A program made the position numbers and the translations under genes. Positions 11,379-23,521 of a stretch of 64,000 nucleotides of DNA are shown here, in pieces. The stretch is from the NCBI RefSeq assembly GCF_004027225.2, contig NC_044288.2, positions 4,122,719-4,186,718 on the forward strand, given 5' to 3'. The DNA comes from Strigops habroptila (Eukaryota > Chordata > Aves > Psittaciformes > Psittacidae). The notes below the pieces were generated by a model. It had not been told where the DNA came from. It made no database searches and saw only the letters and a list, made by a program, of their open reading frames with translations. Position 1 is the stretch's first letter. Each line of letters opens with the position of its first letter.

Positions 11379-12001
11379 TTAAGAGTGAGCAGCAGGTCAA
11401 GGAAGGGGATCCTGCCCCTTTATTCTGCTCTCCTGAGACCCCACTTGCAGCACTGTGTGCAGTGCTGGTGTCCCCAACATAAGGACATGGAGCTGCTGGA
11501 GCAAGTCCAGAGAAGGCCACAAGGATGCTCAGGGGCTGGAGCACCTCCTGTATGGAGACAGGCTGAGAACATTGGGGCTGTTCAGCCTGGAGAAGAGAAG
11601 CTGCGTGGAGACCTCAGAGCAGCTTCCAGGGTCTGAAGGGGGCTACAAGGATGCTGGGGAGGGACCTTCATCAGGGACTGTAGCAATAGGACAAGGGGTG
11701 ATGGGTTTAAACTGAAACAGGGGAAGATATAAGGTTAGATATAAGGAAGAAGGTTAGATATAAGGAAGATATAACCTGAAACACGCTAGATATAAGGAAG
11801 AAGTTCTTCCCTGTGAGGGTGCTGAGGCGCTGGCACAGGGTGCCCAGAGAAGCTGTGGCTGCCCCATCCCTGGCAGTGTTCAAGGCCAGGTTGGACACAG
11901 GGGCTTGGAGCAACCTGCTCTAGTGGAAGGTGTCCCTGCCCGTGGCAGGGGTTGGAGCTGGATGAGCTTTAAGGTCCCTTCAACCCAAACTGTGATTCTA
12001 A
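11379..12001 (+). mobile_element. CR1 LINE, 3' part, body type B, with internal expansion
   Basis: About 620 nt. The type-B body (CATGGAGCTGCTGGAGCAAG, then ACTGAAACAGGGGAAGATAT) precedes the same 3' end as type-A copies. Between them AGATATAAGG is repeated four times (11725-11797). Confidence 0.9.
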
Positions 12002-13002
12002 GCAGTGTTGTTTCCAACCCAGCCCACAGCAGAACCAACACAAGGAGCACGGTTCCTGCTCCATTGCTCAACACTTTACTTGGAGAAGACACTGCCACAG
12101 CCACCCCACAAGCAGGTTTGAATTTAAACCCCATTTTCTTCCACCCCTATTCCCCAGGGCAGCTCTGCAGAGCCTGCGGGGGCCTCGGGAGCTCCCTGGA
12201 TGCTGGAGGAGGATGCTCTGCTCTTGTGGGAGCACCCAAGCAGTGCTGCTCACCTCCCGCTCTGTGCTGCCGTGTAGGAAATGCTGGATTTGGGGGTTCT
12301 GTCTGGCAGAGGATGAGGGTTTGATGCCAGACAGCCTGAAAAAGGCAGCTCTTCACAAGTCGGGTGTAGAGAAGGCGTTTCACGCCACGGCAATAACCAA
12401 ACCACAGCAAAACTTCGCGCTGATCCCACACGGAGATCTCAGGGTAGGAATCCCATTGGAAAAGAGCTCAAGCACGTGTTTATATTTAATCATTACCAAG
12501 TTTAAGAACATCCTACTCCGGATAAGAAGAATTTAGCAACAGGAAGCAAGCTGAAGGTAACTAAACACACCCAGAGCAGCCTGTGGGGAGAAGACAAACG
12601 GGCTTCATCCCACCTCCCCTGCGCCAGAGCAGCCCCCAGAAGAGGAGCTGGACCTGCTGGTGCCCCACAGCACCACCAGGAAGGTCAGTGCTTTGGTGGG
12701 GAGGAGGGAGCCCCACATCTCTTCTTAAAAGGCAACTCTGAACACCCAACGTCAAAGCAAACTGCTACAGGGGCATCTTGTGAACCTGCTGTCCCCTGCA
12801 CACCCTCCAGCCACCCAAATATCCTGAGACACTGCTCTTAACGACAGCAATTCAGCCCTGCTTCAGTCCAAGGGCAGGGCTGTGCAGAGCACACAATATC
12901 TCATACCTCTGCCTCAAAATCCTTTCAACGATACAGACTTGAGGCTTAAAAGAAGTGCAAGGGCTCAATGTTCCTCCTGTTCCTAATACCCATAGTTCAA
13001 TT

Positions 13003-13132
13003 GCAGAATCATGGAATGGTTTGGGTTGGAAGGGACCTTAAAGCTCCTCCAGCTCCAACCCGCTGCCACGGGCAGGGACACCTTCCACTAGAGCAGGTTG
13101 CTCCAAGCCCCTGTGTCCAACCTGGCCTTGAG
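13003..13132 (-). mobile_element. CR1 3' fragment
   Basis: About 130 nt antisense, from AGAATCATGGAATGGTTTGG to AACCTGGCCTTGAG, where it is truncated. Confidence 0.92.
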
Positions 13133-15143
13133 AAGTCAAATCATTCCCCTCTTCCAGCCTGCACAAGTTTATCTACAACCCAGGTTTTCGAGCAGCTCAT
13201 CAGATCCCTGGAGCTGTCAAGAAAGCCATCAAGCCTGGAGGATGCCAAATTACTCACTGTGCAAGTGCTCCTGGAAGGTTGTCATTAAGTGATGGTGTGT
13301 TAGTTCTCTGGAAATAAGGATGCTGCTCATTTGGGTTGTTTCATGACAAGTTACAGAGGCTCAAAGAAACACTAATATTTAGATACGTGTCTATCACTGT
13401 CTCCTACCTGTTAGCACGCTCCAAGTCTCTCTTATTAAGGCACACAAATAACTGGAGTCATAGGAAAATCTTCCTTATCCCTGTTTCCAAGCCTGGAAAA
13501 ACAACGTATGGCTCATGCCATAACTTAATTCTCAGTGGTTTAGGCTTTCAGAGAGAGAAGAAAAAGGACTTTCCAGTGGGCAGGTTCATTTCTCGGAAGC
13601 ACAACCCATTGCACAGCAATGCCCAGCGCCAGATAATGGTGATCACGCTGCTGGAACAAACTGTCTTGACCTTCCTACCCAAAACTGTGGCTTCACTGCT
13701 GCTCCAACCAGGGCTGGGGACAATGAGAAGAGAGGAATTCTGCTAAAACCAGGCAAAAATCAAACAGTTCCAGCAAGCGTGGGGGTATTTTTAACAAAAC
13801 CGCGTTCCTTCCCATTTCATAACGGTGTGAAAGTGCAGAATTCCGCAGGGAAACTCTGCAACAGGGAGCACAGGCTGACAGTTCAGTCTGCTCAAGACGT
13901 GGTGTGTGTGCAACAAACCTGCGTGTGCGGGTGGGAGAGGAGGAAACCGCAGCTGCCAGCAGCAGGACTCACCCTGCGTATGTTCCAGTTACGTGTCCTA
14001 CCCGTGTGAGTAACTACAAATACTCAGCAGAGAGCTGTTTGTTTGGGCTGGTTTTACACCCAGTAAGAAATCCAAATGCAATAAGCCTCTCTATAAGGAA
14101 CATAAACAGCTTTCAAATGCTGTAAAGCACCAGAACCTTTCAAGATGTACTTTAGCATCTTTTCTAAGAGGAATAATAAGCGCTGGAGTTCTATAACCCC
14201 TGTTAGAATTAACACGCATCATCTTTTTGTGCTGGCTCTTCGGGTCCTGAACAAAAGGGATGCTGTTGCTCAGCCCCCAATGCTGGAGGCTAACAGGAGC
14301 CTTCAGGGGGAAAATAAACCCTCCAGCACAACACAGATGGCACGTTACAACCGCCCGGATTTACTTCTCATAGCCCTCGTGATGTGCTGCGTGTCGGCAG
14401 CACCGTGCCCCTCGCTCATCTCTTGCTATCGTGGAGCTTTGCTATTGAAATGAGGGCAAGAAATAGTAGCTCACCATCTGCTGAAAGCAAATCATTTATG
14501 GCAAATTGAAGACTGGGCTTAGAAAATGACCGGACTAAATGGAGCAGTAAGTGCATTACAACCGAAGGGAGGCAGGGAGCTCCTCCCTTCTATCCTCAGA
14601 AATCCTCTTGGATGCTACAGAATTCCTAATGCAGGCTTTGCTCAGTGGGAAAGTGCTGAAATTTAAATTAAAGCATGTGCTTGTCACTGGAGCCTTGTCC
14701 ACAGCAATGGCTTTGGAAAGGCTGCCCATGAGGGACCTGTTAAGAAAACTCACTTAAACTTGGAGCTGCTGGGCCCAGAACAGCCCCATGGGGCAGACAC
14801 ACACACACCAGGCTGCCAGCACACAAAGCTGCTCATAGACAATCCTTCCTCATGTTGCAACGCAGGAGCAGATCAGTAGTTTGCTGAGAAGACCAAGAAA
14901 ACTGTTGGTTTAATACAAGTGTTGCTTCCTTCTCCTTGGTGAGCAGCAGAAGCAATTCTTGGGGCTCTCCTTCAACAGAGACGCGAGCAGGAACAACATG
15001 GTTTTGCCTCCAATGCACCGCTCTGCCAAACCTTTCCCTCTGCACCACCAAGCCTCCAAACAACCCAACCACACCAAATCCCCATGGATGAAACAGCAGC
15101 TCGGCCTCCCAGGCAGCAGTGACACCAAAACCCTCCTCTGCAG

Positions 15144-15169
15144 AAGGAGGGAGGGAGGGAGGGAGGGAC
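15144..15169 (+). repeat. GGGA tandem run
   Basis: Five GGGA-type units (GGAGGGAGGGAGGGAGGG) form a canonical G-quadruplex motif on the plus strand, within EPB41 intron 1. Confidence 0.8.
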
Positions 15170-16015
15170 CGCAGGCGCCATCCCCACCCGCGGGCACTGG
15201 GGAGCTCTCCGTGCAGTCAGCAGAGAGCAGAGAGCATCCCGGGGCTCCCTGCCACGGAGACAGGGAGCAGGGGCAGCCCGGCACCACGGAACAGGCAGGC
15301 ACCAGCAACCTGTGCAAACAGGAGCAGGGGGGACGGTGCAGCCCGTGTGCTTGTGGGGGGACCGTGAGCGAGCAGCTCCATCAGAAGAGAACAACGCCAT
15401 GGACATCATCCCAGCAGGTCATTCCATCACAGCCACTCCTGACTCGCACTGAAGGAATACTCAGGGTGCACTGGTGACAATGACAGCAAAACAGAGGTGA
15501 TAACGCCAGCCCCATGCCTCTCCCTCCAGCAGCACGCCACTTCTAGAGCAACAGTTCAACAGAAAGCAGCAATAGATCCCCATCAACTCAATAGGATTTT
15601 CTGCCATGCATTATTCATAAGGCTTTTTTTTCTATCCCTGCCTGAACACAGATGTGTTTACTCACACTGTGCCTCATTTACACTCAAGGTTTCCCATAAC
15701 AGGGCTCGTTTTCCTTCCTTCCAGTTTTTCAAGCACGAGGGGTAAAGTGCTTTTTGCTTCTGTCATTTTCCTTTTGATTGTTTCCCAACCAAAGCTATAA
15801 TTAGAACCCCAGAGGGACCTGCACGCTCCTTTGTTGAAGAGCTGCCTGTGAGATAAATACCCTCCCCGAGCACAAACACACACAGAGGCACCTGCCAAGT
15901 ACATCCCGCTGCAGCTCCGAGAGTCAGGAAGATGCTGGATGCTGAAAGCTCTGACCAGGCTCCATCGCCTGCTGCTGCTCTGCAATGGCTCCAGTTCACT
16001 GGTGTGGGCTCCTCA

Positions 16016-16545
16016 CAGAACCAGCAGGGCTGGGAGGGAGCTCTGGAGATCATCGTGTCCAACCCCTGCCAAGGCAGGGCCACCCAGAGCAGGTCACACA
16101 GGAACGTGTTGTCCATGGTTGGGTTTCAATGTCTCCAGAGAGGGAGACTCCACAACCCCCCTGGGCAGCCTGTGCCAGGGCTCTGCCACCCTCAATGGAA
16201 AGAAGCTCTTCCTCATGTCGAGGTGAAACTTGTTGTGTGTTAGTTTATGGCCATTGATCCTTGTCCTGTCGCTGGGCACCACTGGAAAGAGCCTGGCACC
16301 ATCCTCCTGGCACCATCCTCCTGGCACCCACCTTTGAGACACTGCTCTGCATTGATGGGATCCCCTCTCAGGCTGCTCTTCTCTGACCAACCAGACCCAG
16401 CTCCTGCAATCTCTCCTCATGAGAGAGATGCTCCAGACCCCTGCTCTCCGCTGGACCCACTCCAGCAACAACTTCTCTATCTTGTACTGAGAAGCCCAGA
16501 ACGGGACACAAGGAGCCCAAACCTGGACATCTCTTCCTCTGCTGT
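16016..16545 (-). mobile_element. CR1 LINE, diverged older subfamily
   Basis: About 530 nt antisense. It contains GATCATCGTGTCCAACCCCT near the 3' end, CCCTGGGCAGCCTGTGCC and the CTTCTCTGACCAACCAGACC region. It includes a local triplication of a 14-bp unit (CCTGGCACCATCCT) at 16292-16330. Confidence 0.85.
16292..16330. repeat. 14-bp unit, nearly three tandem copies, within CR1
   Basis: CCTGGCACCATCCT occurs twice in full, followed by CCTGGCACCC. Confidence 0.85.
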
Positions 16546-16974
16546 GTGCTGGGACATGGCTCTGAACTGTTTGGTTTGTAGTTTTAGGGCTTCAATCCAA
16601 TTTGCATTCACCCTGTGCCCCAAATCCATCAGTCACACCCTGGTACAACACCCAGATTCATTAAAAATAACCTCTTGCACCAGTTATTTTTACCTTATTA
16701 GATGCACAATAAATGTACAGCATTTAAACTAAAGGAACCACTGACAAGCAGGGCTGGCACAGCCTGTGCCACGTTAGGCTCGCTCTAACCAAGCCCAGGT
16801 TAAAGCTGGCTGAAAGCATCCTTAACCCAGCCTTTAGGCTGAGCTTACTGCTTCGAGATTGCCACTGAAAGTTGAGGGATATTTAAACAAATCAGTACGC
16901 ACCCTAAGGTGATTCCAAGACCTTTTGTCTGGCCATTGCTTCTCCTCCTATGGATATCTCTATGATATCCAAAA

Positions 16975-17266
16975 ATCATAGAATCCCAGACTGGTTTGGG
17001 TTGGAAAGGACCTTAAAGCTCCTCCAGCTCCAACCCCTGCCACGGGCAGGGACACCTTCCACTAGAGCAGGTTGCTCCAAGCCCCTGTGTCCAACCTGGC
17101 CTTGAACACTGCCAGGGATGGGGCAGCCACAGCTTCTCTGGGCACCCTGTGCCAGCACCTCAGCACCCTCACAGGGAAGAGCTTCTGCCTCAGAGCTCAT
17201 CTCAATCTCCCCTCTGGCAGGTTAAAGCCATTCCCCTTGGCCTGTCCCTACATCCCTTGTCCAAAG
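16975..17266 (-). mobile_element. CR1 LINE 3' fragment, body type A
   Basis: About 290 nt antisense, from AATCATAGAATCCCAGACTG through the type-A CTCAATCTCCCCTCTGGCAG to CCTTGTCCAAAGTC. Confidence 0.92.
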
Positions 17267-17930
17267 TCACCCTGGGGTGACAGGACTGTGACCTCCCTGA
17301 GGCTGCACCCCAGGCAGGGCATGAAAACCCTCCCATCCCCACCAGGAACAGAAACCAAAGGGAGGGAGTGGGAAGCAGCGATGCACTATCTCCTGCACTC
17401 AGCAGTCAATCATGCACACATCATGGAGCTCAGCCCCATCACCTCCCCAGAGCTGCTCCTTTCGGTTCCGGATGCGGCCACAGCAAACCCAAGCCCAGCC
17501 TCGGCCCCGCAGCCGTTGCCACCAATCTGTGTGTTTGTTTTTTCCAGCCAGCAGTGAAATGAGGCAGCTTTAGTTTTTAATCCCCTTAATTAGGGGTGTG
17601 CAGCCATCTTCATTCCTTAATTACACCCATTGACACATCTGATGCAACACATTTACAAACACCCATTTGCACTGAGATGGCTTTGAATCAAACTCGCCTC
17701 TTTCCCACACTGCCAGCGGGGAGAAGGCACATCCCGGCATTCCGGATGCTTCAATAGGACACACTCACAGCTTGGAAATGGGATTTTCATTAAATAATCA
17801 CCTGTTTCTATGAGGATTTAAGCAAGCGGTGACTACAGCACTGAGAAACCACCCGCGGTCTGCTTGAAGCAGCAGCTACTAGATGTTTGCAACTGAAAAG
17901 TTACTATTTCAGGCAATACTCTCAACATGG

Positions 17931-18389
17931 ACCAGAGGAGGCCCCGGAGCTGCTGCGAGGGCTGGAGCAGCTCTGCTCTGGAGCCAGGCTGAGAGAGCTG
18001 GGCTGGGGCAGCCTGGAGAAGAGAAGGCTCCTTAAGGGGAGACCTTAGAGCAGCTCCAGTGCCTAAAGGGGCTCCAGGAAACCTGGAGAGGGGCTTTGGA
18101 CAAGGGCCTGCAGGGACAGGACAAGGGGAATGGATTTAACCTGCCAGAGGGGAGATTGAGATGAGCTCTGAGGCAGAAGCTCTTCCCTGTGAGGGTGCTG
18201 AGGCGCTGGCACAGACTTTTCCCAGAGAAGCTGTGGCTGCCCCATCCCTGGCAGTGTTCAAGGCCAGGTTGGACACAGGGGCTTGGAGCAACCTGCTCTA
18301 GTGGAAGGTGTCCCTGCCCGTGGCAGGGGGTTGGAGCTGGGTGAGCTTTAAGGCCCCTTCCAACCCAAACCGCTCTGGGATTCCATGCT
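17931..18389 (+). mobile_element. CR1 LINE 3' fragment, type A, ACTTTTCCC variant
   Basis: About 460 nt. It carries CACAGACTTTTCCCAGAG at 18211-18222, where most copies read CACAGGGTGCCCAGAG. Confidence 0.92.
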
Positions 18390-20907
18390 TTCAGTACCTA
18401 ACCCAGTTCCTTTCGTACATCCCCACTCTGCGGGTCGGTTCAAGGCAGACAACATCACACCACCTCAGTAGCTCAGCTGTTAGGAATCCCTTTGATCCTT
18501 TGGGAGAGCAAATACCCAGCGAGCACTTTATTACCACCACTTCTGCTGCTGAACCAAACTAATTACGCTGACACCTTCTGCCTGCCCATGCAGCCATTAC
18601 AGCTTATCCCGGGGGGGGCTGCTCACTCTTCCTTTGAATTACTACATGGGCCCCCCAGCCTAATGCTCTAATCGCTCCCCAGGACACAGCAGCTGAGCTC
18701 CACGTGCAGCCTGGCCTCTCAGTAACAGCAAAGAGCAACCAGGATATTAAATATCATCTGGGGGGGAGGAGAACATAGATTTAAATAATGGGAAGGATGA
18801 TTCTGTGGCATTGTGAGGGGTTTTAGCACTGCTGGAGACCCAAAGTGCCCTCGCTGGTCCCTGCATCACCCTGTGTTCAGCTCCTGCCCCAACCCTCCTG
18901 CTCAGGGTCGCTGTGATCATCTCCGTGCAGGAAATGTGCACAAATGTTGCTTTCTTCAAGCTACAGAAAGGAAAAGGAAGCAGCGTTCACCCTCGGTACC
19001 TGCGGGAGGGGAGCACAAGCACTCTCTGCACCACATCACAGGGGCTGTTTGCTCCTACTTTCGGTGCTGCCTTCCCTTCTGCACGGGTGGGTTGGTATGG
19101 GAAGGGTGTTGCAGGTTTTGGTTTCACTGAACACACACCAGCAGTGCCACGTTTGAGCAGCTCTCAAGAGGTATTTTGTACGTCTTCAGCTCCCACCTTT
19201 GCCACCCAGCACACCAGGAGGACAGAATTAGTGCTGAGCCTCATGCTGGTGCTCCTGGACAGGCCCTGTATTTCTGAATAACATACCTCAGCACCTTCCT
19301 CTCCAGCCACACTTAGTTCTGCTGATCCAACAGATCCAACTCTGCAGCCCTTTCAGCCTTCTCCCTTTCATTTTGCATTAACATCCGCACCGGGAGAAGC
19401 TCAATATCCCTGCGGGCATCAAGGAGAGCCTGGCCATGAAGACAGGCAGGCAGAGAGCAGAGCCATGTGCTGGGCAAGCAGAGGCATCACTGTGCCATTG
19501 GAACCAGCTTTCTCCAGTCCCAGCAGTGCAAGTACCCACCAGCACCACTGCGACCAGCTGAGAAGACAACAGCAAACAGCTCCTGTCTTTTTAAGCACTG
19601 CACTGTTTTAAGATGAACGAAGAGCCGCGCAAGACAAAATACTTCCTGTCATAGGGATGAAGTGGATGCAGAAAGCAGCTGCTTTAAGTATTTCCCTGTT
19701 AAAACAAAAGGTAGCTGAGGCTGGCACTGTGTTCTGGATAAGCTACTGGTCTTGTGTACACAATTTACCATCCCATTGATACTTCTTTTACAAGCCAGGT
19801 CTCAGAATAATCCTTCCTCTGTTCAGAGTGTGCGCAGTGTGTGCACACACGCACCCAACAATACGAGGGCTGTATGAATAAGTGCATGTTGGTTTGGAGA
19901 AGCTTTGCTTATTTTTCTCTTTTTTATATTTAAATCCCAGTCGTGCAATTGCTTCATGCACAGCTAAAGCCTCATTGAGCCCAACACTGCTTCATCCACA
20001 GCTGAAAGCTCTGCAGGCTCCTGGGGACTCAGCATGGCTCGGGTATTTATCAAGCATCAAACACACTAGAAAATTAAGAATAAACCTTATTACCCTCAGT
20101 ATTTTGGACTCAGAACCTACTGGTCTTGCCCAGCACCCAGTACTGAAGGCCAAATGGAGAGACCCAGCTAAAATGCTGCTGCAGAAAGGCTGCAAGTCCC
20201 CCCCGTCGCAATACCAGACAAGTGAGCTCCTCTTTTCACCGTGCTGCTGACAGCAGGAGCCGCACAACAATATTGCTGAAATCCACATTCAGGCAGCACA
20301 AGGGAATGAAATGCCACACAAATCCTCTTTCCTGCAAGCTCTGTTGATATCATTGTTCGGGATAAAACAGCCATGAGAAGACCCTTCAAACGAGGCCAGG
20401 GTGAAAGAGTGGAGAGAGCACAAAGCAGCCGTGAGCTCACCCCAGCTCCCGACCAGGCGGCTCGTGCCAGACCAGCTCTTAACTCCTCCAACAAATATCT
20501 TCTTAAACCCACCTCCTTTGCACTTCCTTCAGCTTCTCTGTGTAGACACCCAAGCTGAAGGTAAATGGGCGCCTGTTCCTCCATAAGATGAACATAATGA
20601 ACATGCAAACAAGGTCTGACCAGAGTTCAGATCGATCCGAGACACTTCCTCACTGGTGTAAGCTGTTAGGAGGACAGTACTGAAAAGGAGAGTAAAGCCA
20701 CGCCAGGTCTAGAAAGCAGGTTGGATTTTGCAGCCCTTACAGCAGCAAGAAGTGTGGTTTAAGAGTAAAAAGCAAAGACACACACACACAGCAGCCTGAC
20801 CCTGTGCCAGCTCTCCAAACTAACCAAGATGCAAAAACTCTTTAGAAGTGAATGACAACGCCACACCTAGAACATTTCATTATCTTATTCCTTATTTAAC
20901 AGCTTTA

Positions 20908-21159
20908 AACTAGAAAAAGGGAGACTGAGATGAGCTCTTGGGCAGAAGCTCTTCCCTGTGAGGGTGCTGAGGCGCTGGCACAGACTTTTCCCAGAGAAGC
21001 TGTGGCTGCCCCATCCCTGGCAGTGTTCAAGGCCAGGTTGGACACAGGGGCTTGGAGCAACCTGCTCTAGTGGAAGGTGTCCCTGCCTGTGCAGGGGGTT
21101 GGAACTGGGTGAGCTTTAAGGCCCCCTCCAACACAAACCAGGCTGGGATTCTACGATTC
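20908..21159 (+). mobile_element. CR1 LINE 3' fragment, ACTTTTCCC variant
   Basis: About 250 nt, from GGGAGACTGAGATGAGCTC to GGGATTCTACGATTC, with the same ACTTTTCCC variant at 20981-20992. Confidence 0.92.
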
Positions 21160-22082
21160 CCAAGTGAGGGAGAGGCTTAAAAAATACCTGCCTTACTCGG
21201 TGGTGTCTCCTCTCCAGAACACGGGAAGGAGGGGAGGATCCTGCCCCTGCATGCTTCGGTTTCACTGGGTTTGCTTTGAAGCACGCCTGCGTTCCGCACG
21301 GACCCTGCTCGCTGCACCACTCATTGCCATGGGGATTTGCCACTTCCCAGGCGTTTCACCTGCTGACATGAGGACTTCAAACCTGTTTGTTTGATTTAAC
21401 CATGCTCCTGCTCTTAAGCTGCCATCCAATTACTGCTCCCAATTACCCAGTGCTCAAGAGCCAACGTTAATTACAGAGCTCCCTGCACAGGAGGCTGCTG
21501 CCGGTGGTGCTGGAGGCTCCGCTTCCAAACCACCCACAGCCAGGACCAGCCATTCCTCTGGGACAAGAAACAGAGATGCTGAGCCTCAGTGGTGGACTGA
21601 GAGCCCTGTGCTAGAAGAGCAGGTTTGGTGGAACAGCAAAGGAGCAGAAGCTCATTGTAGCCTCAATGCCCACATCTCAGCAGCCTCCACCAGCCTCTTG
21701 GATTCCTGTGCAACCACAGCATTAAATGTCTGTTTTCTTCTGTAACACTCTACAAAACACAGCATCAGTTGAGGAGTGGGGATGTTAACCTGGAAAACTC
21801 AGGGATGTGGGGCACACATCACCATCAGCAGCCAATGCTGGGTGAATTCATACAGGATGCAAGTGCCTCTGGCAAACTGCTCAAAGAAAGGAGGATGGAG
21901 ATCCCAAAATCCACAGACTAAGGGAGAAATGCCGGAAAACCATCTCCCTCCAAGCACGGGTCACTTGAAACCATAAACTGGGGCCTACTCAGGAATTAAC
22001 ACTGGACCTGGGAGGTAAGACCCAAAACAACTCCCTGGTGCAGAGCCCAGGCACAAGGAAACACACTGCAAGCCTTAGGAGT

Positions 22083-22476
22083 TATGGAATGGTTTGGGTT
22101 GTAAGGGACCTTAAAGCTCATCCAGTTCCAACCCCCTGCCATGGGCAGGGACACCTTCCACCAGAGCAGGTTGCTCCAAGCCCCTGTGTCCAACCTGGCC
22201 TTGAACACTGCCAGGGATGGGGCAGCCACAGCTTCTCTGGGCACCCTGTGCCAGCGCCTCAGCACCCTCACAGGGAAGAGCTTCTGCCTCAGAGCTCATC
22301 TCAATCTCCCCTCGGGCAGGTTAAAGCCATTCCCCTTGGCCTGTCCCTACAGGCCCTTGGCCAAAGCCCCTCTCCAGGTTTCCTGGAGCCCCTTTAGGCA
22401 CTGGAGCTGCCCTAAGGTCTCCCCTTAAGGAGCCTTCTCTTCTCCAGGCTGAACCTCTGGACTTGCTCAAACAGAT
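22083..22476 (-). mobile_element. CR1 LINE, antisense main part of an inverted copy
   Basis: It runs from the CR1 3' end (ATGGAATGGTTTGGGTTG) to CTTCTCTTCTCCAGGCTGAA, then a type-B-like CTCTGGACTTGCTC. It is directly abutted by a plus-oriented CR1 block at 22477. Confidence 0.9.
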
Positions 22477-22565
22477 GGGCCCCGGAGCTGCTGCGAGGGC
22501 TGGAGCAGCTCTGCTCTGGGGCCAGGCTGAGAGAGCTGGGCTGGGGCAGCCTGGAGAAGAGCAGG
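22477..22565 (+). mobile_element. CR1 block inverted relative to its neighbour
   Basis: GGGCCCCGGAGCTGCTGCGA to GCCTGGAGAAGAGCAGG is the CR1 segment that should precede the neighbour's retained part, but it lies in opposite orientation. Confidence 0.9.
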
Positions 22566-23308
22566 ACACCTCTGCATCTTGCAAAGCCTTCATGGACACA
22601 TCGGCTTCTGCAGACAGCAGCATAAGAAGTTATTTTGCAACTCGCATTGCTCAGATTTAATAATCACCCCGGTGCAAGAGACCCTTCTGTCAGATTTGAA
22701 GAAAGAGCCCATAAACTTTGGTCTCTTTTCCTTTCTACACATAGATCTGTATTGCACAACGGATTGATGCAGTGCCACTTGTGTCAGACTGCTGCATGCC
22801 AGAAGGAAACATTGCTTTACCAGAATTATCCACCCTTTTTTTAATTGAATAGGAGATTCTTTTCCCAAAACCTGTGTTTCTCTGTGCAGTGCACTTCCAA
22901 AATGTTTCATGAACAGCACCGCAAAACTCATTCTTGGCAGCAGCAGGGGAGGGTGGTGCTAGATTTTTACATAAAGAATCAAAATACAGAGGTAAATAGC
23001 TCTTCTCTGTCTTCATTTCTGCTTCCAGCCCTTGCCAAACACAAGCTTTTGGGGAAAAAAACCTCCCATTGGAGGCTTGCTCAGGAGCAGGGAACACCAT
23101 GGAGGCACGAACTGCTCACATCAGGGGTGCACCTGCACAGGGACCACTCACGTGCATCTGGGATCGCTTCAGTCAAGTACATTGGGGCAGCAGAATTTGC
23201 CTTTCTAATGTCACAACATGTTTAATATTAAGAGTGGCAATTAAATCAATTAGTGGTCACCCAGTGAGCTGCTGGTTTACAAAAGGAGTTCGTTTTAAGC
23301 AGCAATGA

Positions 23309-23521
23309 AGAAGCAAGTCTTCCCTGGGAGGGTGCTGAGGCGCTGGCACAGGGTGCCCAGAGAAGCTGTGGCTGCCCCATCCCTGGCAGTGTTCAAGGCC
23401 AGGTTGGACACAGGGGCTTGGAGCAACCTGCTCTGGTGGAAGGTGTCCCTGCCCGTGGCAGGGGGTGGAATTAGATGATTCTTGAGGTCCTTTCCAACCC
23501 AAGCCATTTTATCATTCTACG
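23309..23521 (+). mobile_element. CR1 3' fragment
   Basis: About 210 nt, from AGCAAGTCTTCCCTGGGAGG to ATTTTATCATTCTACG. More diverged at the 3' terminus than the youngest copies. Confidence 0.9.

Noticed and set aside
15985..16256. Overlapping plus-strand frames suggesting a gene
   Set aside because: They are translations of an antisense older CR1 copy.
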